This document shows positions 1 through 8,609 of a DNA stretch of 61,346 nucleotides, in pieces. Location of the stretch: NCBI GenBank assembly GCA_947259355.1, contig CAMYMF010000011.1, positions 1 to 61,346 on the forward strand, given 5' to 3'. Positions within the stretch are counted from its first letter, which is position 1, and every line of letters begins with the position of its first letter. The position numbers were made by a program, and so were the translations under genes. The notes below the pieces were generated by a model, which saw nothing but the letters and a program-made list of their open reading frames with translations, was not told the origin of the DNA and did not search any database. The DNA is from an uncultured Nitrospirota bacterium (GTDB lineage: Bacteria > CG2-30-53-67).

Positions 1-219
1 GCTCAGAAATACATTCACATTTTCGCATCCCGTCTTCGGGCCATCTTTCGTCGCGTCTCAATCGCAAAATCCTCGAATTAGCGCTGCTAGTCCTGCGGTC
101 TTGCTCAATCGGCGCAACAAGATCTGACCCAAATACGGGCCCGAATTCTGTGAATCTATTTCTGAGCGAACCCTAAGTATGTGGCGCGGTTCCAGGGGAA
201 CAGTCGAAGAGAAGACCGT

Positions 220-1293
220 TCATGAATGCGCATCCTCTTCGGACCTAAGGGCCTTGGCACCTTGCAGATACTCCAGGAAGAAGGCGAGGAAGACGGACCC
301 GATGACGCCGGCCAGGCCGGAGAGCAGAAGGTTCAGGCCCTTACGCGGTCTTATCGGCCGCTCCGAGTTGCGCGGCTTCTTCACGATCCAGGTGTCCCGG
401 AACGCATCCAGATAACGCTTCAACTTCTGATTCTCAAGCAAGAGAGATTGCTTGCTTTTCTCCAGGCTGTTCAGCTTGTCACGCAGGGCAGATGCATCCT
501 GTGCCAGCCCGAAGTGCAGGCGCTCCTGAAGCTCGTTGTAATAGCGTTTATTCGCCTGAATCTCGTTATTGAACAGGAGTAAACTGAGGGCATTGTCAGC
601 ATCGGCCTTGGCGTCCATCGAGGCCTTATATCGCTCGAGCTCCGTGATCCGTTCCTGCACCTCGTCGATCTGGTCCTGAAGGTGGCTCTTCTGCTTCTTG
701 TTCATGAGGAGTTGCTCTTTTGTGCTCGCCTCCTCCTTGACCATCAACGCCATTTCGTTTTCGTTCTCCAAGACGGTATTTTCGATATCGAATTTACGGA
801 CCGTAATCAGTTCATCGTGATCTCGCACAATCAATTCATTCAGATGCCCTAATATCTTCAGGGCAGTCTCTTTGTCGGGCGATTCGATGGTGGCCTCAAG
901 CAGGGGGGTATTCTTCGGGTTTTTCGTTCTGATTTCTGGGTATTCACTCTCTTTGAGGCCCAGCTTTTCCCGGATGATTTCGTCGTAGACTTTCCCCTGA
1001 ATCTTCTCCAAGAGGGATACCGGCTTTTCGATCAACGCCGATTGTTGCATACCATCCCGGCCAAGCCGCTCTACCGTGCCGATTTCTATGATCGAGCTGA
1101 CATGATAGACGGGCGGCAGAGCAAAGCCGACAATACCGGTGACGAGCATGCAGATCAGCGTACCGCCGATAATCAACTTCTTTCTCTTGCCAAGGACAAG
1201 TATCAAGTCGATGAGTTCCACTTCATCGACTTCATGGTCCTTTCGTGGATAATCCACCGACTCGTCCGAAGATCGCTCTTGTTGATCTTGCAC
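220..1293 (-). CDS. Wzz/chain-length determinant family protein (shorter copy)
   Basis: Polysaccharide co-polymerase-like inner-membrane protein, expected to control O-antigen or exopolysaccharide chain length. From the GTG start at 1293 it has about 357 residues. An N-terminal Wzz segment carries one membrane helix (around LIIGGTLICMLVTGIVGF). A long charged periplasmic coiled coil follows, then a proline-containing P-x-R-P-R-K-G-L-N motif and a second membrane helix (SGLAGVIGSVFLAFFLEYL). No Walker-type tyrosine kinase domain follows. The GTG is preferred because GGGGAG lies 7 bases upstream and it falls just after the stop of the upstream Wzz gene. An in-frame ATG at 1344 lacks a ribosome site and would overlap that gene. 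It is the last gene of the leftward DegT-Wzz-Wzz group. The family call is firm; the polymer it acts on is unknown. Confidence 0.85.
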   Translation of the reverse strand: MQDQQERSSDESVDYPRKDHEVDEVELIDLILVLGKRKKLIIGGTLICMLVTGIVGFALPPVYHVSSIIEIGTVERLGRDGMQQSALIEKPVSLLEKIQGKVYDEIIREKLGLKESEYPEIRTKNPKNTPLLEATIESPDKETALKILGHLNELIVRDHDELITVRKFDIENTVLENENEMALMVKEEASTKEQLLMNKKQKSHLQDQIDEVQERITELERYKASMDAKADADNALSLLLFNNEIQANKRYYNELQERLHFGLAQDASALRDKLNSLEKSKQSLLLENQKLKRYLDAFRDTWIVKKPRNSERPIRPRKGLNLLLSGLAGVIGSVFLAFFLEYLQGAKALRSEEDAHS

Positions 1294-1309
1294 CTGAAAT
1301 CTCCCCAAG

Positions 1310-2749
1310 TTACCCCGATACACCTGCCGAGTGCGGTTCCTCATCAGAGAGATCGGTCAAGGACGGTGGGCGGCTCGGATGCTCAATCATCACAGCCGTG
1401 TCTTCTCCTCTTCGCATGCGCATCTCGGCCAAATACTCCAGGAAAAAGGCAAGAAATATAGAAAGCAGAAAACCAGCCAGTGTTGCCAGAGAAACGTTCA
1501 GCCCTGTTCTTGGTCCTATGGGCTTTAAGGTTCTGACGGGTCTTGAAAGAACCGTTAACGGCGAAACGAGCTTTATCTTCTCGGTGACCTCCGCCATCCC
1601 GAGTTGTAACATCCGCTTTTTCTCGTCGAGTTCAGTCACGTCCTGCTCGGTTTTCGCAAGCCATTTGTCAAAAGCGTTCTTCCGGTCCTCTTGGTCTCGC
1701 TTGAGGCCTTGCATAGCACTTCTGATATTGGCAATTTCCCCTTTGATGTTTTCAATCTGGACCTGCTCAATATCCGCCATAGCCGCTTCCTGGATTCGGA
1801 TTTGCAGAGCCAGGTCTTCAACTTCGAGATCGATGTCCTTCGTGCTCTTTCGCAAATTGTTGGCATACTCGATTGATTTTTGGCCTAGATCTGAGAAAAG
1901 AAGAAGTTTGAATTCATCTTGCTCCAATGGACTTTTCTGAACAAGAGAATTTCTCCCTTCCAGCAGAAATTGCATATTGTTTTCGATTTGCTCCAGATGA
2001 GCCAAGACAGAACCCTTCTTCTCTTCCGTGATCTTTCTTTTCTTCTTCAGTGTTTCGATCCGCTCCAGCTTTGTTACCAACTCTCTTTGCTTTGCCGTTA
2101 TCGCCCGTTCCTGCTCCTCTACAGCCCTGCTCTTCATGGCCAACTGATTGTCGAGCTTCCTCAAGTTCAGCTGCAGCGATTTTCTTTGTTTCGTGATGGC
2201 ATCCTCAAGGTAGGCCTTCTTAGAGTCCAAGCCTTCGATCTGCACTTCTTTTCTCTCAAGACCGGTTTGCAGCAGATTACTGTAGACACTGACTTGCAGA
2301 CCGTAGGTGTCGGCCACCGCACCCATCAAGGCATTCAGAGCCGCTTGCGCCAGAGCACTGTCGTGGTGTTCAAGGGATACTGAGATTTGATGATTATCTT
2401 TGTTCGTTTTGACACGCCAAGGCAATTGCTCGATCGGCTCGGTGGAGGAAACCTCTTGAATGACCTGGGGATCGTAGATGCCACTCTTGATCCGATTGGC
2501 AATCGCTTCCGTATCATCGACGTATTCTCTGCTATGATTGATGATCTGGCCCGTTTGGCCGGGCTTAAAAACTGCTGTCACACGATAGACATTCGGAAGC
2601 CGGCTACTCCACAGCGCTGCCCCCATCATACAGGCAAGGGTCCCGAGAAGAATCAGCTTCTTCCGGCTCCAGAGAACATTGATGATATCCATGAGTTCAA
2701 TTTCATCGGCCGCCTCACCGACATGCTCTTCAACCCGGTCTGTCTTCAT
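1310..2749 (-). CDS. Wzz/chain-length determinant family protein (longer copy)
   Basis: Second polysaccharide co-polymerase-like protein, about 479 residues from the ATG at 2749, which has GGAGG 9 bases upstream. An in-frame ATG at 2818 is further upstream but has no such site. The plan matches the downstream copy: a short cytosolic N-terminus with an ELMDIINVLWSRKK stretch, a first membrane helix (ILLGTLACMMGAALW), a very long coiled-coil periplasmic region of roughly 330 residues rich in Lys, Glu and Gln, then P-I-G-P-R-T-G-L-N and a terminal helix (LATLAGFLLSIFLAFFLEYL). A short Asp/Glu/Ser-rich cytosolic tail follows. It has no kinase domain. The two Wzz genes differ mainly in coiled-coil length and probably form one operon with the upstream aminotransferase. 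Confidence 0.85.
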   Translation of the reverse strand: MKTDRVEEHVGEAADEIELMDIINVLWSRKKLILLGTLACMMGAALWSSRLPNVYRVTAVFKPGQTGQIINHSREYVDDTEAIANRIKSGIYDPQVIQEVSSTEPIEQLPWRVKTNKDNHQISVSLEHHDSALAQAALNALMGAVADTYGLQVSVYSNLLQTGLERKEVQIEGLDSKKAYLEDAITKQRKSLQLNLRKLDNQLAMKSRAVEEQERAITAKQRELVTKLERIETLKKKRKITEEKKGSVLAHLEQIENNMQFLLEGRNSLVQKSPLEQDEFKLLLFSDLGQKSIEYANNLRKSTKDIDLEVEDLALQIRIQEAAMADIEQVQIENIKGEIANIRSAMQGLKRDQEDRKNAFDKWLAKTEQDVTELDEKKRMLQLGMAEVTEKIKLVSPLTVLSRPVRTLKPIGPRTGLNVSLATLAGFLLSIFLAFFLEYLAEMRMRRGEDTAVMIEHPSRPPSLTDLSDEEPHSAGVSG

Positions 2750-2942
2750 GCCCGCAGTCCTCCGGTTGGGGTTTGATGCTACCGGTGCACACCACCCTCC
2801 GACAGCACGTCCTTCCATAGCATTCTAATAACAGCATCGTTTGACACCGGATGGTTGAATTAGTACCTTGCACAGCTCCGCCCTCTCGGTTACGCGTGGG
2901 CAGCCAAGAAATCCGCGGGCATTCAGCTGATAGGGGTCTGAC

Positions 2943-2978
2943 GCGGATTGCCGCAGTTAATAGTACGCGGCAATCCGC
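2943..2978. repeat. 12-bp perfect hairpin across the end of the aminotransferase gene
   Basis: GCGGATTGCCGC (2943-2954) pairs exactly with GCGGCAATCCGC (2967-2978) around a 12-base loop. One arm codes for the last residues of the DegT-family protein and the loop holds its TAA stop. There is no T-run after it on either strand, so it is not a standard intrinsic terminator. It may protect the 3' end of the mRNA or reduce read-through into the Wzz genes. Confidence 0.6.
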
Positions 2979-4096
2979 TCGACCACGTAGTGCTGCTGCT
3001 CTTGTGTCAGTTCGGGATAGATGGGAAGCGCCAGGGTCTCTTGGGCGGCCCGTTCCGATTCGGGGAAGTCTCCCCGCCCATAACCGAGAGAGGCGAAACA
3101 TTCCTGTAGATGGAGCGGGATCGGATAATAGACTTCTGTGCCCACCCCCTGCTCAGCGAGGTAAGCACGGAGGCCGTCGCGATCCCGGGCGCGCAACACG
3201 TACTGATTGTAAACGTGTCGGCCTGCCGCCTCCGAACCTTGTCCAGCGGCCTTGCCATCCGTCGGCAGGGCCATGATGCAATCCCTAGCGATGCCTGCCT
3301 CCCGAAAGAGGCGATGGTAACGCTGGGCGTTTTCACGCCGTCTGCGGTGCCACTCATCGAGGTGCTTCAGTTTCTGCGACAGGACCACCGCCTGTAGGGC
3401 ATCCAGGCGGCTGTTGATCCCGACATATTGGTGCATGTACTTCGGCTGCATCCCGTGAACCCGGAGAATCCGGATGCGCTCCGCGAGCTCCCCCCGGTCG
3501 GTCACGATCATTCCGCCATCGCCGAATCCCCCCAGATTCTTGGAAGGGAAGAAGGAGAGACACCCCACATCGCCCAAGGCCCCGGCGCGCCTTCCCCCGT
3601 ATTCCGCGCCGATGGCCTGAGCGGCATCTTCGACAATCAAGAGGTTGTATTTGCGCGCAAGGGCTGAAATGGCATCCATGTCAGCGCATCGACCAAAGAG
3701 GTGTACCGGCAGAACGGCGCGCGTCCGCTCGGTGATCTTTTCCTCAAGCCCGTCCGTGTCGATATTGTAGGAGCGCGGATCAATATCGACCAGAACCGCC
3801 CTGGCCCCGAGCCGGACGATCGCGCTGACCGTGGAGAAGAAGGTGTAGGGGGTGGTGATCACCTCATCACCGGCGCCGATGCCGCCGGCCATGAGGGCGA
3901 GGAGCAGCGCATCCGACCCGGAGGCAACGCCAACGGCGTATCCGACCCCGCAGTACGAGGCGATTTCCGCCTCCAGGGTCTCTACAGGCCCCCCCAGAAT
4001 GAACTGCTGGGAGTCGAAGAGGCGAAGAATCTCGGGCAGCAACGCATCCCGGAGGGATACGTATTGCTCCTTGAGATCCAGAAGTGGGACTTTCAT
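2957..4096 (-). CDS. DegT/DnrJ/EryC1/StrS family sugar aminotransferase
   Basis: PLP-dependent aminotransferase of about 379 residues that would convert a keto nucleotide sugar to an amino sugar for surface polysaccharide. Family landmarks in order: the N-terminal M-K-V-P-L-L-D-L-K-E-Q-Y start; GVASGSDALLLALMAGGIGAGDEV (cofactor phosphate region); VEDAAQAIGAEYGGRRAG with the PLP-contacting Asp; and FFPSKNLGGFGDGG, whose Lys should form the Schiff base. RVHG and the NSRLDALQAV region follow, and the C-terminus has VYYPIPLHLQECFASLGY. Length is normal. It leads the leftward polysaccharide group, with the two Wzz genes after it and a 242-base gap upstream that should hold the promoter. The substrate cannot be told from sequence alone. 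Confidence 0.9.
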   Translation of the reverse strand: MKVPLLDLKEQYVSLRDALLPEILRLFDSQQFILGGPVETLEAEIASYCGVGYAVGVASGSDALLLALMAGGIGAGDEVITTPYTFFSTVSAIVRLGARAVLVDIDPRSYNIDTDGLEEKITERTRAVLPVHLFGRCADMDAISALARKYNLLIVEDAAQAIGAEYGGRRAGALGDVGCLSFFPSKNLGGFGDGGMIVTDRGELAERIRILRVHGMQPKYMHQYVGINSRLDALQAVVLSQKLKHLDEWHRRRRENAQRYHRLFREAGIARDCIMALPTDGKAAGQGSEAAGRHVYNQYVLRARDRDGLRAYLAEQGVGTEVYYPIPLHLQECFASLGYGRGDFPESERAAQETLALPIYPELTQEQQHYVVERIAAYY

Positions 4097-4338
4097 ATTG
4101 TTATCGTGCTTTAACGGAAGACAAGAAGCTCTCTTCCGGTCAGACTCTCAAGAAAAGCTCAATATCGCCTGAGAACTCTGTACTCGTATGATAAGAGGAA
4201 CGGCTGTCCCGTCCCGGTCGGCCCTTCGCCCCGTCTGTCTGCAAGTTGGGGGACTTCTCCGTCGATACGTGTAGAATGAAAGGAGTAATTTACATTTTTA
4301 CCGTTGAAAAATCAACTGAAAACTGACTCTGCCAGTCG

Positions 4339-4899
4339 TCATTTCCCAGCGCTCTTGCCGTCACAGGCGCCGGCAATTTGAGCGCGAATCCGGTTGAAGA
4401 GCGCCACCGTTTCCAAAGCGCGGTAGTCGGGGTAAGTGTGCGGTTGAGGACGATAGCTGCCCCGGACATAGGTCAGGGTCACCTCTGCAAAGATGCCGTC
4501 ACCGAGGTAAATCCGGTGGCTGTAATCCTTAGTGGTGGCAAGGACCACACGGGCCGTGTCCAGATAGCCGGGATCGAGATTGATCCGCCGAAGCAGGCGC
4601 GCGCCCCGGGCCCGCACGTAGCCCCGCTCCAACGCGATGGTGGTTCTTTTGATACGGGCGATCTCGTCCGGCTGAATCCGATTCCGGAAAAAAAGAAAGC
4701 GGCGGACAATGGCCTCTCCGAGCTCCTCGGCGTAGTAGTCGGTGTAATGCCACGGAAAATCTTCGCTGCTGTGCAGCAGGGGGCCGAATTTCTCCTTCAG
4801 GCGCCCCTGCAGCGCATCCAGCAGAGAGATCTCCCCCGAGAGCATTCCCACGAAAAGCGTGACGGGCGGTGGTGTTGCGGGATCACCCATAGTTCGCAT
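4339..4899 (-). CDS. DUF4416 family protein
   Basis: About 186 residues, recognisable as the DUF4416 family: an N-terminal P-V-T-L-F-V-G-M-L-S-G stretch, then FGPLLHSSEDFPWHYTDYYAEELG, FFRNRIQPDEIARIK and R-R-I-N-L-D-P-G-Y-L. It continues with V-V-L-A-T-T-K-D-Y-S-H-R-I-Y-L, an E-V-T-L-T-Y segment and a FPDY-like TYPDYR motif. The biochemical function of this family is not established. No signal peptide or membrane segment is seen. It is divergent from the radical SAM gene, with only about 70 bases between their likely starts, so a shared control region is plausible. Neither ATG 4899 nor ATG 4890 has a good ribosome site, so the start is uncertain by three codons. Confidence 0.8.
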   Translation of the reverse strand: MRTMGDPATPPPVTLFVGMLSGEISLLDALQGRLKEKFGPLLHSSEDFPWHYTDYYAEELGEAIVRRFLFFRNRIQPDEIARIKRTTIALERGYVRARGARLLRRINLDPGYLDTARVVLATTKDYSHRIYLGDGIFAEVTLTYVRGSYRPQPHTYPDYRALETVALFNRIRAQIAGACDGKSAGK

Positions 4900-4969
4900 T
4901 TGATTTGCCGGTTCGTTTCATCTTATGATGACCCGCCCCATCATAGGACAAAGCAGAATCGGGATCAAG

Positions 4970-6322
4970 ATGAAGAAAGTTCTTCTCATTCACCCCTGGA
5001 TCGAGGATTTCTCCGCGTACGACTTCTGGATCAAACCGCTCGGCCTGCTGGCCGTCGGCACCGTCCTGAAAGAGGCCGGATACGACGTGGCGCTCATCGA
5101 CTGCGTCGACCGGGCCGGTCTGGGCGCACCGGACAAACGCTACGGTGCGGGCAAGATCCCCGGTGTCTCCATCCCGAAACCGGCCGCGCTCGCCAAGATC
5201 CCGCGGCATTTCAAACGATTCGGCATGGACGATACCTCTTTCGAAGCGAAGCTGCACGCCTTCGGCCGGCCCGACCTGGTCCTGATCACCTGCATGATGA
5301 CCTACTGGTATCGCGGTGCCTTCCGGGCGATCCGGAGGGTGCGGGACGCGTATCCCGGCGTGGCCGTGGGGCTGGGCGGCAATTATGTCTCCCTCTGCCT
5401 GCCCCATGCTCGACGGCACTCGGGGGCCGATTTTTTCTTCCCCGAAAAGAGCTGGGCCGCCATCGCCGGAAGACTCGCCCGCACTCTGGGCGCCGCCCAT
5501 CTGGCGGCCAGGCCGGCACCCACCGTCATCGATTTCGGCTTTTATCCGAAGCTGAAAAGCGTCGCCCTCGTCACGTCGCGAGGCTGCCCCTATCGCTGCA
5601 CCTATTGCGCGGCAGCCCGCCTGTACCCCACGTTCTCACAGGACGAACCGGCAGCGGTGGCCGCCGCCATCGCCTCCTACGCCGCAAAATACGGCGTCCG
5701 GGATATGGCTTTCTTCGATGACGCCTTTCTCGTTGGCGCCACGCGGCACTGCCACCGTATTCTGGAGGGCGTTATCCAAACGCGGCAGGGAAGAGAAAAC
5801 CTGCGTTTTCATCTTCCCAATGCGGTCCATGCCGGGGCCATCACAGACAGGACGGCTGCCCTCATGTTCGACACTGGATTCAAGACGGTCCGCCTCGGCC
5901 TCGAAAGCAGCGCGCCCGGTTTTCATGCCGATCGTTCGAGCCGGAAGATCACCCGGCGCGCCTTTGCGCGAGCCGCCGTCACCCTGCAGGCGGCGGGGTT
6001 TACTGCGGCGGAGCTGGGCGCCTACGTTCTGTACGGTCTTCCCGGCCTGACACCGGCGTCTGTTCTGGAAACGCTGGAGGCGGTGCACGCGGCAGGCCTT
6101 CGCAGCTGTCTGGCAACCTACTCGCCCGTGCCGGGAACAGCCGATTTCGAACGGGTGGCCCGGAAGAATCCGCTGGTTCGGAAAGAGCCACTGCTGCACA
6201 ATCAGCATCTGTGCTGCCACGAGAATCCGGCAACCTATCAGCAGGTCCGGGACCGGGCCAACACCCTCAATCACGCGCTGATGGCCGGGCTGCCAAGGAC
6301 TGGGGCGGAAGAAGGAGACTGA
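4970..6322 (+). CDS. B12-binding-domain radical SAM protein
   Basis: About 450 residues. The N-terminal half has the cobalamin-binding-like Rossmann pattern of this class (KKVLLIHPWI at the start, a long acidic loop, then DLVLITCMMTYWY and VAVGLGGNYVSLCLP). The radical SAM core follows with SRGCPYRCTYC, the CxxxCxxC cluster ligands near residues 205, 209 and 212. Further core motifs are DMAFFDDAFL and RLGLESSAPGFH. Proteins of this plan use SAM cleavage for methylation, ring or C-C chemistry; the substrate here is unknown. ATG 4970 is chosen because family members begin at the M-K-K-V-L-L-I-H segment. An in-frame ATG at 4925 adds 15 atypical residues. It is followed 76 bases later by thioredoxin reductase. 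Confidence 0.85.
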   Translation: MKKVLLIHPWIEDFSAYDFWIKPLGLLAVGTVLKEAGYDVALIDCVDRAGLGAPDKRYGAGKIPGVSIPKPAALAKIPRHFKRFGMDDTSFEAKLHAFGRPDLVLITCMMTYWYRGAFRAIRRVRDAYPGVAVGLGGNYVSLCLPHARRHSGADFFFPEKSWAAIAGRLARTLGAAHLAARPAPTVIDFGFYPKLKSVALVTSRGCPYRCTYCAAARLYPTFSQDEPAAVAAAIASYAAKYGVRDMAFFDDAFLVGATRHCHRILEGVIQTRQGRENLRFHLPNAVHAGAITDRTAALMFDTGFKTVRLGLESSAPGFHADRSSRKITRRAFARAAVTLQAAGFTAAELGAYVLYGLPGLTPASVLETLEAVHAAGLRSCLATYSPVPGTADFERVARKNPLVRKEPLLHNQHLCCHENPATYQQVRDRANTLNHALMAGLPRTGAEEGD

Positions 6323-6398
6323 AAATCCCTTTACAAATTACTGGGGCTTGGTTACACTCCCGGTTCCACCACTTTTCAAGCAGAGAGGAGAGGGGGCC

Positions 6399-7325
6399 AT
6401 GATTCGAAGCGTCGCCATTATCGGTTCGGGGCCGGCGGGCTACGCCGCAGCCATCTACAATGCCCGGGCGGACTTGAGCCCGGTGCTTTTCGAAGGCAAT
6501 CAGCCGGGCGGACAGCTGACCATCACGACGGAAGTGGAGAACTATCCCGGATTTGCCGAGGGGATCATGGGTCCCGCACTGATGGAGGAGATGAAGAGGC
6601 AGGCGGAGCGCTTCGGCACCGAAGTCGTCGCGGCGGAAGTACGAAGTGTCGATTTCTCCCAGCGCCCTCTGCGGCTGAGGCTCGACGGCGACAAGGAAGT
6701 CGAGGCGAAGACGGTCATCATCGCGAGCGGCGCTTCGGCCCGGTGGCTGGGGCTTCCTTCGGAAACCAAATTGCGAGGCAAAGGGGTGTCGGCCTGTGCC
6801 ACCTGCGACGGGTTCTTTTTCCGAGACAAGAAGATCGTGGTCGTCGGCGGCGGCGACACGGCCGTTGAGGAGGCCGTCTTTCTGACCAAGTTTGCTTCCC
6901 ACGTCACCCTGGTGCACCGGCGAGATGAACTTCGGGCATCCCGGATCATGCAGGATCGGGCCTTTGCCAACGAAAAGATCACCATGGCCTGGGACTCGGT
7001 GGTGCAGGAGATCCTGGGCGTCGATGCGGGCCATGTCAGTGGCGTACGCCTGGAGAATGTTAAGAGCGGCGAGACGACGGAGCTTCCCTGCGAGGGAGTC
7101 TTCATCGCCATCGGCCATGATCCCAATACGCAAATTTTCAGAGACCAGATCGAGCTCGACGCGAAGGGATACGTGGTGCTGCACGGGAAAACGGCCACCA
7201 GCGTTCCCGGAGTCTTTGCCGCCGGCGATGTGGCCGATCAGGTCTACAAACAAGCCGTCACCGCAGCCGGTATGGGCTGTATGGCAGCCCTCGATGCCGA
7301 ACGATTCCTTGCGGAGGAAGGCTGA
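6399..7325 (+). CDS. trxB: thioredoxin-disulfide reductase
   Basis: FAD/NADPH enzyme, 308 residues, that reduces thioredoxin in the cytoplasm. It shows the FAD-binding IIGSGPAGYAAAIYNARA, GGQLTITTEVENYPGF, the redox pair CATC (near residues 133/136) followed by DGFFFRDK, and the NADPH-binding VVVGGGDTAVEEAVFL. The HRRDELRAS motif is typical for NADPH preference, and the second FAD motif is VFAAGDVADQVYKQAVTAAGMGCMAALDAE. Length and all landmarks are normal. The ATG at 6399 has a purine-rich GAGAGGAGAGGGGG leader. An upstream open stretch is a different, unlikely extension. Confidence 0.96.
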   Translation: MIRSVAIIGSGPAGYAAAIYNARADLSPVLFEGNQPGGQLTITTEVENYPGFAEGIMGPALMEEMKRQAERFGTEVVAAEVRSVDFSQRPLRLRLDGDKEVEAKTVIIASGASARWLGLPSETKLRGKGVSACATCDGFFFRDKKIVVVGGGDTAVEEAVFLTKFASHVTLVHRRDELRASRIMQDRAFANEKITMAWDSVVQEILGVDAGHVSGVRLENVKSGETTELPCEGVFIAIGHDPNTQIFRDQIELDAKGYVVLHGKTATSVPGVFAAGDVADQVYKQAVTAAGMGCMAALDAERFLAEEG

Positions 7326-7368
7326 TCCGTCGCAAGCCACACACGCCCCCGCGACTGCCCCCGCAGGT

Positions 7369-7875
7369 TCAGTATCGCTTGAAGATCAACTCCTCCAGGG
7401 CCCGTCTCTCGGAGTCGGCGGGCTTTCGAAACGGATGGCCCACGGCGATCACACCCATCAGCTCAAAACTCTCGGGCACCGCCAGCAACCCTTCCACCTC
7501 CTCCCGCCGGTTGAGGATCTCGCCCATCCAGACCGTACCCAAACCCAGACTATGCGCGGCCAGCAACATGTTCTGCATGCAGGCCCCGATGCCCTGGACA
7601 TCCTTGGTCCGGTCATAGGAGAGGATCTGATCGAGAAAGATGGCGATCTGCAAGGGCGCCTGCTCCAGGACCTTGCGGTATTTCGTCTTCGCCGCGACGG
7701 CCGCGCGGGTCGTCTGATCTGTGATCACCACGAACTTCCAGGGCTGATTGTTCAGCCCCGACGGCGCCCACCGCCCCGCGTCCAGGACGGCCCGAAGAGT
7801 ACTCTCGGGCACCGCCTCCCCTGTAAACTTGCGCACACTGCGCCGTTTGCGGATGGCCTGCAAAACCTCATTCAT
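7369..7875 (-). CDS. nitroreductase family protein (FMN)
   Basis: 168-residue flavin reductase fold. It has AIRKRRSVRKFTGEAV at the N-terminus (FMN phosphate-binding Arg/Ser-Arg), DAGRWAPSGLNNQPWKFVV (the family A-P-S-x-x-N-x-Q-P-W), a central GIGACMQNMLLAAHSLGLGTVWMG, and the C-terminal GVIAVGHPFRKP. It is likely to reduce nitro- or quinone-type compounds with NAD(P)H; the physiological substrate is unknown. GGAGGTG precedes the ATG at 7875. It is convergent with trxB, 44 bases apart. Confidence 0.92.
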   Translation of the reverse strand: MNEVLQAIRKRRSVRKFTGEAVPESTLRAVLDAGRWAPSGLNNQPWKFVVITDQTTRAAVAAKTKYRKVLEQAPLQIAIFLDQILSYDRTKDVQGIGACMQNMLLAAHSLGLGTVWMGEILNRREEVEGLLAVPESFELMGVIAVGHPFRKPADSERRALEELIFKRY

Positions 7876-8077
7876 GGCTCGATTTCACCTCCGTAAAGCC
7901 TGCTTTATGCGGTCGGAGAACGCGCCCCCTTGTCTCCATCGAAGTGGATATTGCTCGCTCCATCTATAGCGTATATCGCTGCCGCGGGCCAGCCGACCGG
8001 GGGCGAATAGTCTCACGGCAGGCAGGAAAGCCATGGGGGGTATCTTCGGGGGGCCCGCCTGCAGCAAAAAGCGCCCT

Positions 8078-8431
8078 CTATTGAAGTATACTCGTTCCGC
8101 CGGGAAAAGACTCCGTGTGGACAATGTAATCGAATCCGATACTGTCCTGGGCAAGTACATGGCGCACATACTGGAAGAACTGAAGACTCTCGGGACCGGG
8201 CTGGGTGGTGGTGAAAAGCGTGATCACAACGTTGCTCGGCTCCGTGCCGGGGTACTCCCGAGCAAACTCCGAGTCCATGATATAGCCATAGTAACTGTCG
8301 ATCTTTGCCTTCAGCTGGGCATGCATGGTCTGCACATCCTGCCAGGGCCGGGTCTCTTTGATAATGAGCACCAGCTTGTCGTTGGCCTCGTCTCTTGCGA
8401 CGTAGTCGATGATGGAGGGATCGGACATCAT
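8078..8431 (-). CDS. DUF6572-like small protein
   Basis: 117 residues from ATG 8431, which has AAGGAGGT 7 bases upstream. The opening M-S-D-P-S-I-I-D-Y-V-A-R-D followed by DKLVLIIKETRPW resembles the DUF6572 family, whose function is unknown. The middle has VQTMHAQLKAKIDSYYGYIMDSEF. The C-terminal half is uncharacterised (VVITLFTTTQPGPESLQFFQYVRHVL). It is soluble, with no signal peptide. It stands alone between the nitroreductase (same strand) and a divergent TIM-barrel gene. Confidence 0.75.
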   Translation of the reverse strand: MMSDPSIIDYVARDEANDKLVLIIKETRPWQDVQTMHAQLKAKIDSYYGYIMDSEFAREYPGTEPSNVVITLFTTTQPGPESLQFFQYVRHVLAQDSIGFDYIVHTESFPGGTSILQ

Positions 8432-8609
8432 GCTCGGACCTCCTTGAATTGGCCCAACCATACGACACCGTCCTCGGAGCTGTCAAGTCGTGTCGTAACC
8501 CCCCTGGCACGGAACCAGGCGCTTGACGTGAGAGGGCAAATTGACATAGGGTAAAGGAGATGAACGCGCTAAATTCGGCAATCCGACGAATGAAGGAGTG
8601 AACTCAGGG

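Noticed and set aside
2943-2978. Intrinsic terminator at the end of the aminotransferase gene
   Set aside because: The stem is strong but no T-run follows on either strand, so it is reported only as a hairpin.
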